Origin: Nonomuraea muscovyensis
GTDB taxonomy: Bacteria > Actinomycetota > Actinomycetes > Streptosporangiales > Streptosporangiaceae
Assembly (NCBI RefSeq): GCF_014207745.1
Contig: NZ_JACHJB010000001.1
Location: 496,001 to 560,000 of the forward strand
Direction of reading: 5' to 3'
DNA: 64,000 bases
Part shown: in pieces, positions 46,576 to 57,228 of the stretch
Layout: the number at the start of each line of letters is the position of its first letter
How positions within the stretch are numbered: position 1 is the stretch's first letter
The notes under the pieces: generated by a model
Databases searched by the model: none
What the model was told of the DNA's origin: nothing
Seen by the model: the letters and a program-made list of their open reading frames with translations, nothing else
Made by a program: the position numbers and the translations under genes

Positions 46576-47310
46576 GTGAACCTGTCAGACAGGCAGACAG
46601 CTGATGGTATGCCCAGGCGGGTCAGCGCGATGGAAGCGGTGCTGACCTACCTACGCGGCGCTATCGAGCGAGGTGAGTATGCGATAGGGGAGAAGCTGCC
46701 CTCGGAGGCGGAGCTCTGCCGCCGCCTGGAGGTGAGCAGGCCCGTGCTCCGTGAGGCCCTGCGCGCTCTTCAGACGATGGGGCTCACGGTCTCTCGCACC
46801 GGCAAAGGCACTTTTGTCGTCTCCAACGGCCCGGTGGAAGACCCGACCTTCGGCGACTACTCCGCGAGCGACCTCCTCGAGGTGCGCCGTCATGTGGAGA
46901 TCCCGGTGGCCGGCTACGCGGCCCTGCGCCGGACTCCCGAGGATCTCGACCAACTCTCCCACCTGCTGGAGCGGATGGAACAGGAGAGCGACACCACCGC
47001 GTGGGTGGCAATGGACACCCTCTTCCATCTCACCATCGCCCAAGCGGCCCAGAACCCGGTCTTCCGGAGGGTCATCGAGGAGATCCGCGATGCACTGGCC
47101 CGCCAGTCGGCGTTCCTCAACGAACTCGGCGGACGGCGCGAGCAGTCAAACAGGGAGCATCGCGCGATCGTCGAGGCCCTCATCGACCAATCCGATCACG
47201 ATGCCATGGAAGCGATAGAGGACCATCTCAAACGAGTCGAGACGACCCTGACCTCCATCGTGCGGCCCCACCGCACGGATCCCCCCATGGAAGGCAGAAA
47301 CCAGAGGTGA
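46576..47310 (+). CDS. FadR-type GntR family transcriptional regulator
   Basis: 244 residues from GTG 46576 (VNLSDRQTADGMPRR...); the ATG at 46609 is an alternative that skips the first 11. The winged helix-turn-helix is at ~20-80 (LRGAIERGEYAIGEKLPSEAELCRRLEVSRPVLREALRAL, TGKGTFVV) and an FCD ligand domain follows (VRRHVEIPVAGYAAL, metal-site His in DTLFHLTIAQAAQNPVF and NREHRAIVEALI). It heads an operon with a small membrane protein, asparaginase and an aspA pseudogene, so it probably senses a C4 amino or dicarboxylic acid. A palindrome matching the FadR-type core overlaps its 5' end. Confidence 0.9.
   Translation: MNLSDRQTADGMPRRVSAMEAVLTYLRGAIERGEYAIGEKLPSEAELCRRLEVSRPVLREALRALQTMGLTVSRTGKGTFVVSNGPVEDPTFGDYSASDLLEVRRHVEIPVAGYAALRRTPEDLDQLSHLLERMEQESDTTAWVAMDTLFHLTIAQAAQNPVFRRVIEEIRDALARQSAFLNELGGRREQSNREHRAIVEALIDQSDHDAMEAIEDHLKRVETTLTSIVRPHRTDPPMEGRNQR
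46581..46593. promoter_or_regulatory. Palindrome matching FadR-type operator core
   Basis: CCTGTCAGACAGG is a perfect 13-bp palindrome containing GT-CAG-AC, the GTnnnAC core bound by FadR-subfamily GntR proteins. It lies at codons 3-6 if translation begins at 46576, or 16 nt before the start at 46609. Autoregulation is inferred. Confidence 0.5.
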
Positions 47311-47540
47311 GCCGATCCCTCCAGACAGAACAGAGACAGCAGCAATCCGAGATCGTCACGCTTGCCTTCCCGGCCTCAATGCTGGTCCCGATGTGGGCCG
47401 ATGAGGGAGCCGGACGCATCCCGGTCATGACACTCCCCGCTATCGCGGCGGCGCTCGTTGCCGGCTGGTTCCTGATGCGCCGCCGGGTCAGCGTCGTACG
47501 AGACGTCGCGGAATCCAAGCGCGCCGAGGGCGAGAACTGA
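47307..47540 (+). CDS. Small membrane protein in the asparaginase operon
   Basis: 77 residues from a GTG overlapping the regulator's stop (GTGA). The N-terminal half is polar (SRSLQTEQRQQQSEIVTLAF) and a single TM segment with a basic end follows (MTLPAIAAALVAGWFLMRRR at ~46-65). No family recognised. It is coupled to the fadR-like gene and sits 2 nt before asparaginase, which argues that it is expressed. It may anchor or regulate a transport component, but there is no direct evidence. Confidence 0.65.
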   Translation: MSRSLQTEQRQQQSEIVTLAFPASMLVPMWADEGAGRIPVMTLPAIAAALVAGWFLMRRRVSVVRDVAESKRAEGEN

Positions 47541-47542
47541 GC

Positions 47543-48583
47543 ATGAGTCGCACCACCAGGGCGGGCGGCAGCATGGGCCCTCCTCTGGGAGGCCCGCCCA
47601 CCATTCGCGAACCGGCCCACGTCCCGCTCGCCCACGTGGTGCGCGAAGGCGTGATCGAGAGCGTCCACCACGGCTCGGTCGTGGTGCTGGCCGCGGATGG
47701 CGGTGTGGAATTCCAGGCAGGCGATATCGAGGCCGCGTTCTATCCCCGCTCGGCGCTCAAGCCCGTCCAGGCGGTCGGCCTGCTGCGCGCCGGCCTGCCG
47801 CTGGACGGCGAACTGCTCGCCCTGGCCGCGGCCAGCCACTCGGGACAGGAAAGGCATCTCACCGCGGCGCGGCGCATCCTGCACGCCGCCGGGCTGACAG
47901 AGGCGGACCTGCGCAACATCCCCGACTTGCCCTACGACCCAGCGGTACGCGAAGCGTGGATCCGCCGCGGCCTCGGACCCACCCGGCTCGTCCAGAACTG
48001 CTCGGGCAAGCACGCCGCCATGCTGATGACGGCCCAGATCCGAAACTGGCCACTCACGAGTTACCTCGACCCGGAGCACCCGCTGCAGCGGACGGTCGCC
48101 GCGACCGTGGAGGATCTCACCGGACAGGGAGTCGCCCGGGTTGCGGTCGATGGATGCGGCGCACCACTGTTGTCCGTGTCCCTGCTCGGGCTCACCCGGG
48201 CCGTAGCGCGGTTGACGACGGCCGCGCCGGACACCCACGAGGGCCGGGTCGCGCACGCCATGCGCGAGCACCCGGAGATGGCCTCCGGCACGAGGCGGGA
48301 CGTCGCCCGGCTGATGCGCGCGGTGCCGGGTCTGCTCGCCAAGGACGGATTCGAAGGCGTTCAGGTAGCGGCGCTGCCGGATGGGCGGGCAGTCGGCGTG
48401 AAGGTGGCCGACGGCGCCGACCGCGCCCGGATGCCCGTGGCAGCGGCGGCCCTCGCCCGGTGCGGGGTCGACCCCGAGATCCTCGCCGGATTCGCCAGTA
48501 CGCCGGTGATGGGCGGTAGCTCCGCTGTCGGAAGCCTACGGGCCGTCGGCGCGCTCGCCCCCAACTCTCCCGTTGTCACGTGA
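47543..48583 (+). CDS. L-asparaginase (L-asparaginase II family)
   Basis: Hydrolyses asparagine to aspartate and ammonia. The 346-residue protein belongs to the plant/Rhizobium-type asparaginase II family (not EcAII), shown by VVREGVIESVHHGSVVVL, FYPRSALKPVQAVGLL, CSGKHAAMLMT, VDGCGAPLLSVSL and the terminal GGSSAVGSLRAVG. An N-terminal 25-residue P/G-rich tail is extra. Downstream by 16 nt is an aspA remnant, so the normal pathway here would have been asparagine > aspartate > fumarate; the second step is lost at this locus. Confidence 0.92.
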   Translation: MSRTTRAGGSMGPPLGGPPTIREPAHVPLAHVVREGVIESVHHGSVVVLAADGGVEFQAGDIEAAFYPRSALKPVQAVGLLRAGLPLDGELLALAAASHSGQERHLTAARRILHAAGLTEADLRNIPDLPYDPAVREAWIRRGLGPTRLVQNCSGKHAAMLMTAQIRNWPLTSYLDPEHPLQRTVAATVEDLTGQGVARVAVDGCGAPLLSVSLLGLTRAVARLTTAAPDTHEGRVAHAMREHPEMASGTRRDVARLMRAVPGLLAKDGFEGVQVAALPDGRAVGVKVADGADRARMPVAAAALARCGVDPEILAGFASTPVMGGSSAVGSLRAVGALAPNSPVVT

Positions 48584-48599
48584 AGGAGCACCTGCGCCC

Positions 48600-49304
48600 A
48601 TGACTGCCGGCCACCACCGCGAACACGACCTGCTCGGCTACCGGGACGTACCCACCAGCGCGTACTGGGGCGTGCACACTCTGCGCGCCGCGGAGAACTT
48701 CCCGATCACCGGCACGGCGATATCCGCCTACCCGCACCTGATCAACGCGCTCGCCGCGGTGAAGGAAGCCGCGGCTCGCGCCAACGAAGGGCTCGGTCTG
48801 CTCGCCACTGACAAGGCCTCGGCCATCGCCATCGCCTGCCAGGAGATCCGAGGGTCAACCCGGTCATCCCCGAAGTCGTCAACCAGGTCGCCTTCGAGGT
48901 CATCGGTAACGACATCACCATCACCAAGGCCGCCGAGGCAGGACAGCTGCAGCTCAACGCCTTCGAACCGATCATCCTGCACTCCCTCGCGAAGAGCATC
49001 ACTTCACCTGCGGGCCGCCTGCCTCACCCCCGCCGGACGCTGCGTGTCCGGCATAACGGCCAATACCGAGACTCTGCGCGCGACGGTGGAGAACTCCATC
49101 GGGCTCGTCACCGCCCTCAACCCGCACAACGGCTACACCGCCGCCACCGCCATCGCCATCGCCATCGCCAAGGAAGCACTCTCCACCGGCCGCGGCGTCG
49201 CCGAACTCGTCCTGGAAAAGGGCCTTCTTCCGGCCGACCGGCTGGCTGCGCTGTCGCGCCCGGAGGAGGTGGTCGGCGCAGGGGCCAGGAGCGGGCCCGA
49301 GTAG
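48600..49304 (+). pseudogene. aspA: Aspartate ammonia-lyase, internally deleted and frameshifted
   Basis: The 5' part (REHDLLGYRDVPTSAYWGVHTLRAAENFPITG ... ACQEIRG) matches the first ~85 residues of AspA. At ~48852 the frame changes and the sequence jumps to [20 protein letters not shown] (read +1), skipping ~210 residues that include the middle helical domain and the SSIMPGK catalytic loop. At ~49003 an extra T restores the first frame, continuing HLRAACLT...[23 protein letters not shown] to the normal C-terminus. A GCCATC triplication (49149-49170) also expands ATAIA to AIAIAIA. The intact family is ~470 residues; this product cannot be active. The ATG at 48600 has AAGGAG upstream. Confidence 0.92.
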
Positions 49305-49517
49305 CGGCCGGCCTGGTCTTCTGGGTGTACAGCGCCGTCGCGACCGTGAGTTGTGCGCCGACGGGTCTGGGTCCGGGTGGATGTGCGCGGCGACGTGCCG
49401 CCAGGCCTCGGCGAGCGCCGTAGGCCTCCCACCCAGCAGCCAGGTCACGGAAGACGCTGGTGGGCGCGCGGCTCGCTTTATCTCACGACTGCTGTTCCCC
49501 ACGACTCTGGAGGTTGC

Positions 49518-50576
49518 ATGTCCCTGCTCAATTTGCGTGATGTCACCATGCGGTTCCGCGGGCAAAAGGTGGTCGATCGGGTCAGCCTCACCCTCGAGGA
49601 AGGCGAGCGATGCGCGCTCGTCGGCCCTCCGGGTTCCGGCAAGTCGACGCTGCTCGCGTTGATCTCCGGCGCGCTCACGCCGACGCTCGGCACCGTGGAG
49701 TTCGACGGTGAGGCCATCACCGGGCTACCGGAGGCGCGCAGGACCATGCTTGGTATCGTCAGAGTCCTTCAGCACAGCACCCCGTTCGTGGGGCTGACCT
49801 GCTGTGACAATGTTGAGCTCGCGGTGCGCACGCGACGCGGCGGAGGGTCGAGCGGCTGGCTTCCCGCGCGCACGCGCATAGAGATCGCAGGAGAAGCGGG
49901 CGCATGTCTGGAGCGGGTGGATCTGGCCCCGCTGGCGGAGGAGCCGACCAGCGCACTCTCCTTGGGCGAGGAGCGCAGGCTGGCGCTGGCGATGGCATTG
50001 GCCGCCCGTCCTCGTCTGCTGCTGCTGGACGCGTTCACGGCAGGGCTCACTGCCGCTGAGGGAGCCGGTCTTGCCAGGATGATCCGTGGTCTGCCGAACT
50101 CCATCGCGGTACTCCTCGTCGAGCGCGACCCCGAGAGGCTACTGCCGGTAGCCTCTCGCATGACCGTCCTGACCGCCGGCGTGGTGACCAACCTGGCGAG
50201 CAAGACGTCCCTGGCCGCGCCCGGCCCTGCCCTGCCTCAGGGAACGTGCATCCGCCGCTATCCCGTCGAGACGCGCGACCTCATCAAGGCCGACCTGATC
50301 CAGCCGGGTGCGACGCTGACCGCCCGCCGCTGCGGCAAGACGTTCTCAGCCACGGTCAAGGAGGACGGGTGCATCGAGGTCGCGTCCGGTGAGACGTTCA
50401 CCGCGCCATCGACCGCCGGGGGGTTCGTGTTGGGCGGGCAAGTGGTTAACGGGTGGGAGTTCTGGAAGGTGGAGACCCCTACGGGCCCTGTGGCGCTCAA
50501 AGACATCAGGGACCTGGCGCTCGCCAGCGGGTTCGCCAGGAAGACACGCCCCCAGCGGACCGGAGAGGATCATTGA
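49518..50576 (+). CDS. ABC ATPase (LivG-like) fused to a RAMA-like domain
   Basis: 352 residues from the ATG at 49518 (GGAGG upstream). Residues ~1-225 form an ABC nucleotide-binding domain close to branched-chain amino-acid importer ATPases: Walker A GPPGSGKST (36-44), Q-loop Q85, signature LSLGEERRLAL (147-157). Two catalytic residues are changed: Walker B LLLLDA has Ala172 for Glu, and the H-loop LVERD has Arg203 for His. Residues ~250-335 resemble a RAMA domain (DLIKADLIQPGATL, FSATVKEDGCIEVASGETFTAPSTAG, NGWEFWKV), which is usually tied to DNA modification enzymes. No permease lies nearby. The domain call is recalled from family patterns. Confidence 0.75.
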   Translation: MSLLNLRDVTMRFRGQKVVDRVSLTLEEGERCALVGPPGSGKSTLLALISGALTPTLGTVEFDGEAITGLPEARRTMLGIVRVLQHSTPFVGLTCCDNVELAVRTRRGGGSSGWLPARTRIEIAGEAGACLERVDLAPLAEEPTSALSLGEERRLALAMALAARPRLLLLDAFTAGLTAAEGAGLARMIRGLPNSIAVLLVERDPERLLPVASRMTVLTAGVVTNLASKTSLAAPGPALPQGTCIRRYPVETRDLIKADLIQPGATLTARRCGKTFSATVKEDGCIEVASGETFTAPSTAGGFVLGGQVVNGWEFWKVETPTGPVALKDIRDLALASGFARKTRPQRTGEDH

Positions 50577-50695
50577 GGTGGGGTGTGGGCGCGTTCGCCT
50601 TTCTCGTTGCGGACGCGGGCGTGATCACAGCGCCGGGCGGCCAGCACATCAGGGGTGCCGGCGTGGGCGTTGCGGTAGATGGCAGGCAACCGCTC

Positions 50696-51148
50696 CTAGT
50701 CCTCGCGGGCCTCGCCGCGTTCGTGGATGAGGGCGGCGAGCTCGGCCGTGGCGCGGCGGGCGAGGGCCTTCTCGGAGCCCTGGATGCCCATCGCGCCGAT
50801 CGTGCGGCCGTCGGAGAAGTCGATCCGGGGCCACGGGTCGCCGACGAGGAAGGTGACGTCCAGCACCTCCGGCCAGGTGTAGTGGTGGGTGCGGACCGCG
50901 TTGACGAGGGTGACGCCCTCCTCGTCGGCCTCCACCCGCACCCGGCCCAGCAGGTGCAGGACGAAGGCGACGAGGCAGCCGAAGGCCACGATGGCGATCC
51001 GGTCGGGCAGCATGAACGGCTCCGCGATGAAGATCGCCATTATGACCGACCCGAGCACGATGAGCACGGCGAAGCCGTACGCGATGATTCTTCCCCGGCG
51101 CGGACGCCAGGTGACGGGCAACGGAGGGGCAGGCACGTGCTCAGGCAT
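50696..51148 (-). CDS. PH-domain membrane protein at the end of the rib operon
   Basis: 150 residues from the ATG at 51148 (MPEHVPAPPLPVTWRP). Two TM segments (~20-62) precede a cytoplasmic bacterial PH-like domain (VRVEADEEGVTLVNAVRTHHYTWPEVLDVTFLVGDPWPRIDFSDG). Proteins of this type very often follow ribH in actinobacteria. Function unknown; it starts 20 nt after ribH and is probably co-transcribed. Confidence 0.85.
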   Translation of the reverse strand: MPEHVPAPPLPVTWRPRRGRIIAYGFAVLIVLGSVIMAIFIAEPFMLPDRIAIVAFGCLVAFVLHLLGRVRVEADEEGVTLVNAVRTHHYTWPEVLDVTFLVGDPWPRIDFSDGRTIGAMGIQGSEKALARRATAELAALIHERGEARED

Positions 51149-51168
51149 GATCGGCAATTTATCGCAGG

Positions 51169-53514
<2,346 letters not shown>

Positions 53515-53518
<4 letters not shown>

Positions 53519-54105
53519 TGCCTGACCACCAACCTCTCGACATACTTCGCGATCACGTCGACCTCGATGTTGACGACGTCGCCGACCTGGCGCCCGCCCA
53601 TCGTGGTCAGCTGCAGCGTGGTGGGGATGAGGCTCACGCCGAAGCTGTCGTCGTCAACCGTCGTGACCGTCAAACTGATTCCGTCGATCGCGATCGAGCC
53701 CTTCTCGGCCACGTACCGGGCGAGGGCGGGCGGCAGCGAGAAGCGCAGGTCGTCCCAGCGTTCGCCGCTCTCGCGCGACAGCACCACGGCGGTGCCGTCG
53801 ACGTGCCCCTGCACGATGTGGCCGCCGAGCCGCTGGTCGGCGCGTACGGCCCGCTCCAGGTTCACCGGCGAGCCCGCCTGGAGCGCGCCGAGAGAGCTGC
53901 GGTCGAGCGACTCCCTGATCACGTCCACCGTGAACACGTCGCCGTCGACGTCCACGACGGTCAGGCAGACGCCGTTGACGGCGATGGAGTCTCCGTGGGC
54001 GGCGTCCGAGGTGACGAGCGGGCCGCGCACGGACATCCGCGCGGAGTCTCCGGCCGGCTCGATCGCGACGACCTGGCCTTTTTCCTCGATGATTCCGGTG
54101 AACAT
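53515..54105 (-). CDS. ribE: Riboflavin synthase, alpha subunit
   Basis: Dismutates two lumazines to riboflavin. 196 residues with two lumazine-binding repeats: [17 protein letters not shown] ... [19 protein letters not shown] and [15 protein letters not shown] ... [19 protein letters not shown]. The ATG at 54105 overlaps the ribD stop by one base (TGATG). Length and repeat structure are normal. Confidence 0.96.
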
Positions 54106-55541
54106 CACACTTCCTCGCTGGGGTGGGGCGGGTTGGAGGGGGACGGGCCGGGGCGGGACGGGCCGCGGGCCGGCAGGGGGCGGGCGGTCAGGCGCAGGTC
54201 CGGGCCGACCAGGCGGACGTCGTCGAAGGCGAGCCGGTGGGCACCGGCGATGGTGGCGACGCCGGCCTCGCCGAGCGCGGCGGCGCCGGAGCCGAGGAGC
54301 GCGGGGGCCACGTAGGCGACGACCCGGTCGATGAGACCCTGCGCCAGGAACGAGCCGGCCAGGGTCGGGCCGCCTTCGAGGAACACGCTGACGACGTCGC
54401 GGCGGGCCAGCTCGCCCAGCAGGACGCACAGGTCCAGGCCGCCACGGGGGTCGCGGGGGACGCGCAGCAGCTCCACCCCGGGACGGCCCGCGATGCCGGC
54501 GGCCCCGGAGTCGGCGGGCCCGGAGTCGGCGGCGACCGCGATCAGGGTCGGGGCCTCGCCGTCCAGGACCCTGGCGGTGGGCGGCGTCCTGGCACCGGAG
54601 TCCACCACGACCCGCAGCACGGCAGCCGGAGCGGCGGCCGGGCGGGCGCCCGGCTCCGTGGCGGGCACGGCGGAGAGCACTGGGGCGGGCTCGGCGAAGG
54701 GCACTGGGGCGGGCTCGGTGGCGGGCTCGGTGGCGGGCACAGCGGCGGGCACAGCGGCGGGCTCGGCGGAGGGGTGGGCGGCCGGGGCGGGGCGGGCGGT
54801 GAGGCGGGGGTCGTCGGCCAGGACGGTCCCGATGCCCGCCATCACGGCGTCGGCTCGGGCCCGCAGCCGGTGCACGTCGGCGCGGGCCTCGGGCGAGGTG
54901 ATCCACTGGCTGGTGCCGTCGGCGGCGGCCGACCGGCCGTCCAGGGTGGCGGCGAACTTCCAGGTCACGTGCGGCCTGCCGAGCCGGGCGAAGGTGAGCC
55001 ATTCGGCGTTGACGCGCTCGGCCTCGGCGGCGAGGACGCCCGTCTCCACGGCGACCCCGTGCGCGCGCAACCGCTCGGCGCCCCCTGCGGCCTCGGGGTT
55101 CGGGTCGGGCACGGCGATCACCACGCGGGCGACGCCGGCGTCTAGCAGCGCCAGGCTGCAGGGGCCGGTGCGTCCGGTGTGGTCGCACGGCTCCAGCGTC
55201 ACGTAGGCGGTGCCGCCGCGCGCCCGCTCTCCGGCCTGCCGCAGCGCGGCGACCTCGGCGTGCGGGCCTCCGGCGTAGGCGTGGAAGCCCTCCCCGGCCA
55301 CCCGCCCGGCCGCGTCGAGCACGACGCAGCCCACGACGGGGTTGGGGCTGGTGGTGCCCTGCCCGAGCGCGGCCAGCTCGACGGCCCGCGCCATGTACGC
55401 GGCATCCCTCTCACCCGCGCCAACGCCACCCACGGACGTCACGGACCGCACGTCGGCCGTCTTGCGCGTCTCGGGTGTCTCGGGCTGGGCGCGCGTCGCG
55501 GGCGCGGTGCCGGCCGGCTGTCCTGCGGCGGGTGTCTCCAC
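54105..55541 (-). CDS. ribD: Bifunctional pyrimidine deaminase/reductase RibD with low-complexity insertion
   Basis: Second and third steps of riboflavin synthesis. GTG 55541 is chosen because GAGGAGG lies 6 nt upstream; an ATG at 55562 lacks a binding site. After a ~45-residue P/T/A-rich tail the deaminase domain has NPVVGCVVLD, GGPHAEVAAL (HAE zinc/catalytic) and YVTLEPCDHTGRTGPCSLALL. The reductase domain has PHVTWKFAATLDGRSAAADG and FLEGGPTLAGSFL. Between the reductase strands (DDPRLTARP and VLRVVVDSGARTP) sits a ~50-residue A/P/E/T-rich insertion of short repeats that is absent from usual RibD. Confidence 0.95.
   Translation of the reverse strand: METPAAGQPAGTAPATRAQPETPETRKTADVRSVTSVGGVGAGERDAAYMARAVELAALGQGTTSPNPVVGCVVLDAAGRVAGEGFHAYAGGPHAEVAALRQAGERARGGTAYVTLEPCDHTGRTGPCSLALLDAGVARVVIAVPDPNPEAAGGAERLRAHGVAVETGVLAAEAERVNAEWLTFARLGRPHVTWKFAATLDGRSAAADGTSQWITSPEARADVHRLRARADAVMAGIGTVLADDPRLTARPAPAAHPSAEPAAVPAAVPATEPATEPAPVPFAEPAPVLSAVPATEPGARPAAAPAAVLRVVVDSGARTPPTARVLDGEAPTLIAVAADSGPADSGAAGIAGRPGVELLRVPRDPRGGLDLCVLLGELARRDVVSVFLEGGPTLAGSFLAQGLIDRVVAYVAPALLGSGAAALGEAGVATIAGAHRLAFDDVRLVGPDLRLTARPLPARGPSRPGPSPSNPPHPSEEV
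54625..54780 (-). repeat. Degenerate repeat inserted in ribD
   Basis: Imperfect 12-24-bp repeats built on GGCGGGCTCGG(T/C) and GGGCACAGCGGC (as read on the plus strand), in frame in ribD. They encode PAxxPATEPATEPAPVP-type sequence in the reductase domain. Confidence 0.65.
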
Positions 55542-55649
55542 CCCGGGCCTCCTCGTCGCCATCGGCTTCGAGCGATGACGGGCCCCGGGGATGGTACGAC
55601 GCGCGCGTACGCGTCACAGAGGCGCCCGGCCGACGCCGGACACCCGCGC

Positions 55650-55770
55650 GCTTCCTCCCATCCGGACTTTCACCGTCGGTCCCGGAATTTCACCGGATCA
55701 ACCGGCCGATGGCATCGGCCGGGTCGCGGACTGTCACCGCCGGTTCGGAATTTCACCGACCCCGGAGCAC
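55650..55770 (-). promoter_or_regulatory. FMN riboswitch (RFN element)
   Basis: On the minus strand the conserved RFN blocks occur in order: GGTCGGTGAAATTCCGAACC, GGCGGTGACAGTCCGCGACC, GGTTGATCCGGTGAAATTCC, GGGACCGACGGTGAAAGTCC and GGATGGGAGGAAGCG. The element ends ~110 nt before the ribD start. FMN binding would shut down the ribD-ribE-ribM-ribBA-ribH operon. In high-GC actinomycetes this usually acts on translation; a clear terminator was not seen. Confidence 0.95.
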
Positions 55771-55863
55771 GCTAGCTCTGTTCGCCTACCAGTCTGCCAT
55801 GTCCGTAAAGGCACATGCCAGCGACCCCCACCATGGCACCCAAGCGGCCGCTTGGTCAAATGG

Positions 55864-56691
55864 TCAGGCGGCGGTGATGCGGCGGGCCTCACGGGCCGCC
55901 GGCGAATAGCGGACCTGGGCCGGGACCAGCCCGATGCCGGTGTGCAGCGCCCGCAGGGTCGCGGTCGCCCACAGGTCGCCGACCGGGGTGGCGGGCAGCC
56001 CGTACAGCCGTCTGGCCCAGCGCGGCAGCGTGGCGAACGCGAGCAGCGTGATCGCCGGCACCGCCGGCTTGAGCGGCGTCAGGATCAGCGGCAGCGGCGC
56101 GTTCAGCGACTGGCGCAGCGGATGGGCCGCCTCGGGGACGAAGCGCAGGACGGGCCGCTGGGCCTCGATGTAGTCGCGCATCTCCCCCACCGTGCCGGGA
56201 ACCCCGGCCGGGTCGAGGCCGACCACCTCCGCGGCGCGCCGTTGCTCGGCGACGAACGTGTCGGCCTCGGCGTCGGTCAGCCGGACGCCGCTGCGGCGGG
56301 CGACCGACAGGTAGGAGTCGACCTCGCCGATGTGCACCCACAGCAGCGCGTCGGGCTCGTCGAGGCGGAAGTCCTCGCCGGTGTCGGGGTCATGGGCGGT
56401 CAGCGTGGCGTGGATCTTGCGGACGCGGCGGCCGGCGCGCTCCACCTCGGCTTGGGTGCCGTAGGTCCGGACGCGGACGAACTCGGTGGTCCGCACGAAC
56501 CGCGACCACGCCTCGCCGGAGTCCATCAGGGCGGAGTTCTGCAGCACACCGCGCATGGCCCGGGGGTGCAGGCCCTGCATGAGAAGCGCACGCAGGCCAC
56601 CGACCAGGAGGATCGGCTCTCCCATGACGCGCCAGGTCACCGAGCCGGGGCCGAAGATCCCGTGGTCCGTCATAAGTACCTGATTACCCAT
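55864..56691 (-). CDS. Oxygenase MpaB family protein (DUF2236)
   Basis: 275 residues. The DUF2236/MpaB pattern is clear: GPGSVTWRVMGEPILLVGGLRALLMQGLHPRAMRGV near the N-terminus, VRKIHATLTAHDPDTGEDFRLDEPDALLWVHIGEVDSYL (conserved His ligands, W-H), and a C-terminal ATLPRWARRLYGLP. Fungal MpaB and rubber oxygenase Lcp share this b-type heme fold; activity here is unknown. It follows the S26 peptidase by 36 nt on the same strand, so it may be part of the Cys-peptide operon or simply its neighbour. Confidence 0.88.
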   Translation of the reverse strand: MGNQVLMTDHGIFGPGSVTWRVMGEPILLVGGLRALLMQGLHPRAMRGVLQNSALMDSGEAWSRFVRTTEFVRVRTYGTQAEVERAGRRVRKIHATLTAHDPDTGEDFRLDEPDALLWVHIGEVDSYLSVARRSGVRLTDAEADTFVAEQRRAAEVVGLDPAGVPGTVGEMRDYIEAQRPVLRFVPEAAHPLRQSLNAPLPLILTPLKPAVPAITLLAFATLPRWARRLYGLPATPVGDLWATATLRALHTGIGLVPAQVRYSPAAREARRITAA

Positions 56692-56727
56692 CCGGGGCGG
56701 GGTTCATGTCCAGGTGCCCCCACCCGG

Positions 56728-57228
56728 TCAGCGCGCCGGCATGCGGCGCACCATGACGCCGACCAGCTCGTCACCCCGGACGAATCCGAAGTCACGGGAG
56801 TCCCAGCTGGATGCGGAGTTGTCGCCCCGCACGACCAGCGCGCCTCGGGGCACCACCCGGTCGGGCACGTCGCGCAGCGCCGGGAAGTCCTGCCTGGGCA
56901 CGGGGTCGCCGGGCACGGCGACCGCCCGCTTGACGAGCAGGCGCCAGCCGGGATGGTCCGGCTTCTCCGGCACCTCCCCCTCACGGCCCGGTTCGACCTC
57001 CGGCGGGAGCCCGTCCTGCGCCGGAGGATCCGTGATCTTGACGACCACGATCTGGCCGGCGCGGACCCGGCCGGTCCTGCGGACGAGAAGCCTGTCCCCG
57101 GGCCGCAGCGCGGGCTGCATGCTCGGGCCGTCCACCGTGGCGACCAGGTAGCTTCGACGGACCCACCACAGCGAGAGCGCCGCGGCCAGCACACCGCCCG
57201 CCGGCACGAGCCACACGCGCCTCTTCAC
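56728..57228 (-). CDS. S26 family signal peptidase
   Basis: 166 residues from a GTG that overlaps the ABC exporter stop (GTGA). One N-terminal TM (VWLVPAGGVLAAALSLWWV, ~5-23) and an external catalytic domain with the Ser/Lys dyad: nucleophile Ser in VDGPSMQPALRPGDRLLV and Lys in RLLVKRAVAVPGD, plus RGDNSASSWDSRDFGFV. All the usual S26 landmarks are intact, so it should be active. Its coupling to an ABC exporter, redoxin and MauE suggests a dedicated leader peptidase rather than the housekeeping Lep. Confidence 0.92.
   Translation of the reverse strand: MKRRVWLVPAGGVLAAALSLWWVRRSYLVATVDGPSMQPALRPGDRLLVRRTGRVRAGQIVVVKITDPPAQDGLPPEVEPGREGEVPEKPDHPGWRLLVKRAVAVPGDPVPRQDFPALRDVPDRVVPRGALVVRGDNSASSWDSRDFGFVRGDELVGVMVRRMPAR

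Noticed and set aside
49305..49517. Minus-strand reading with an [16 protein letters not shown] stretch, transposase-tail-like
   Set aside because: Only ~40 residues look protein-like, frames change within it, no terminal inverted repeats or target duplications are visible, and no known transposase motif is present.
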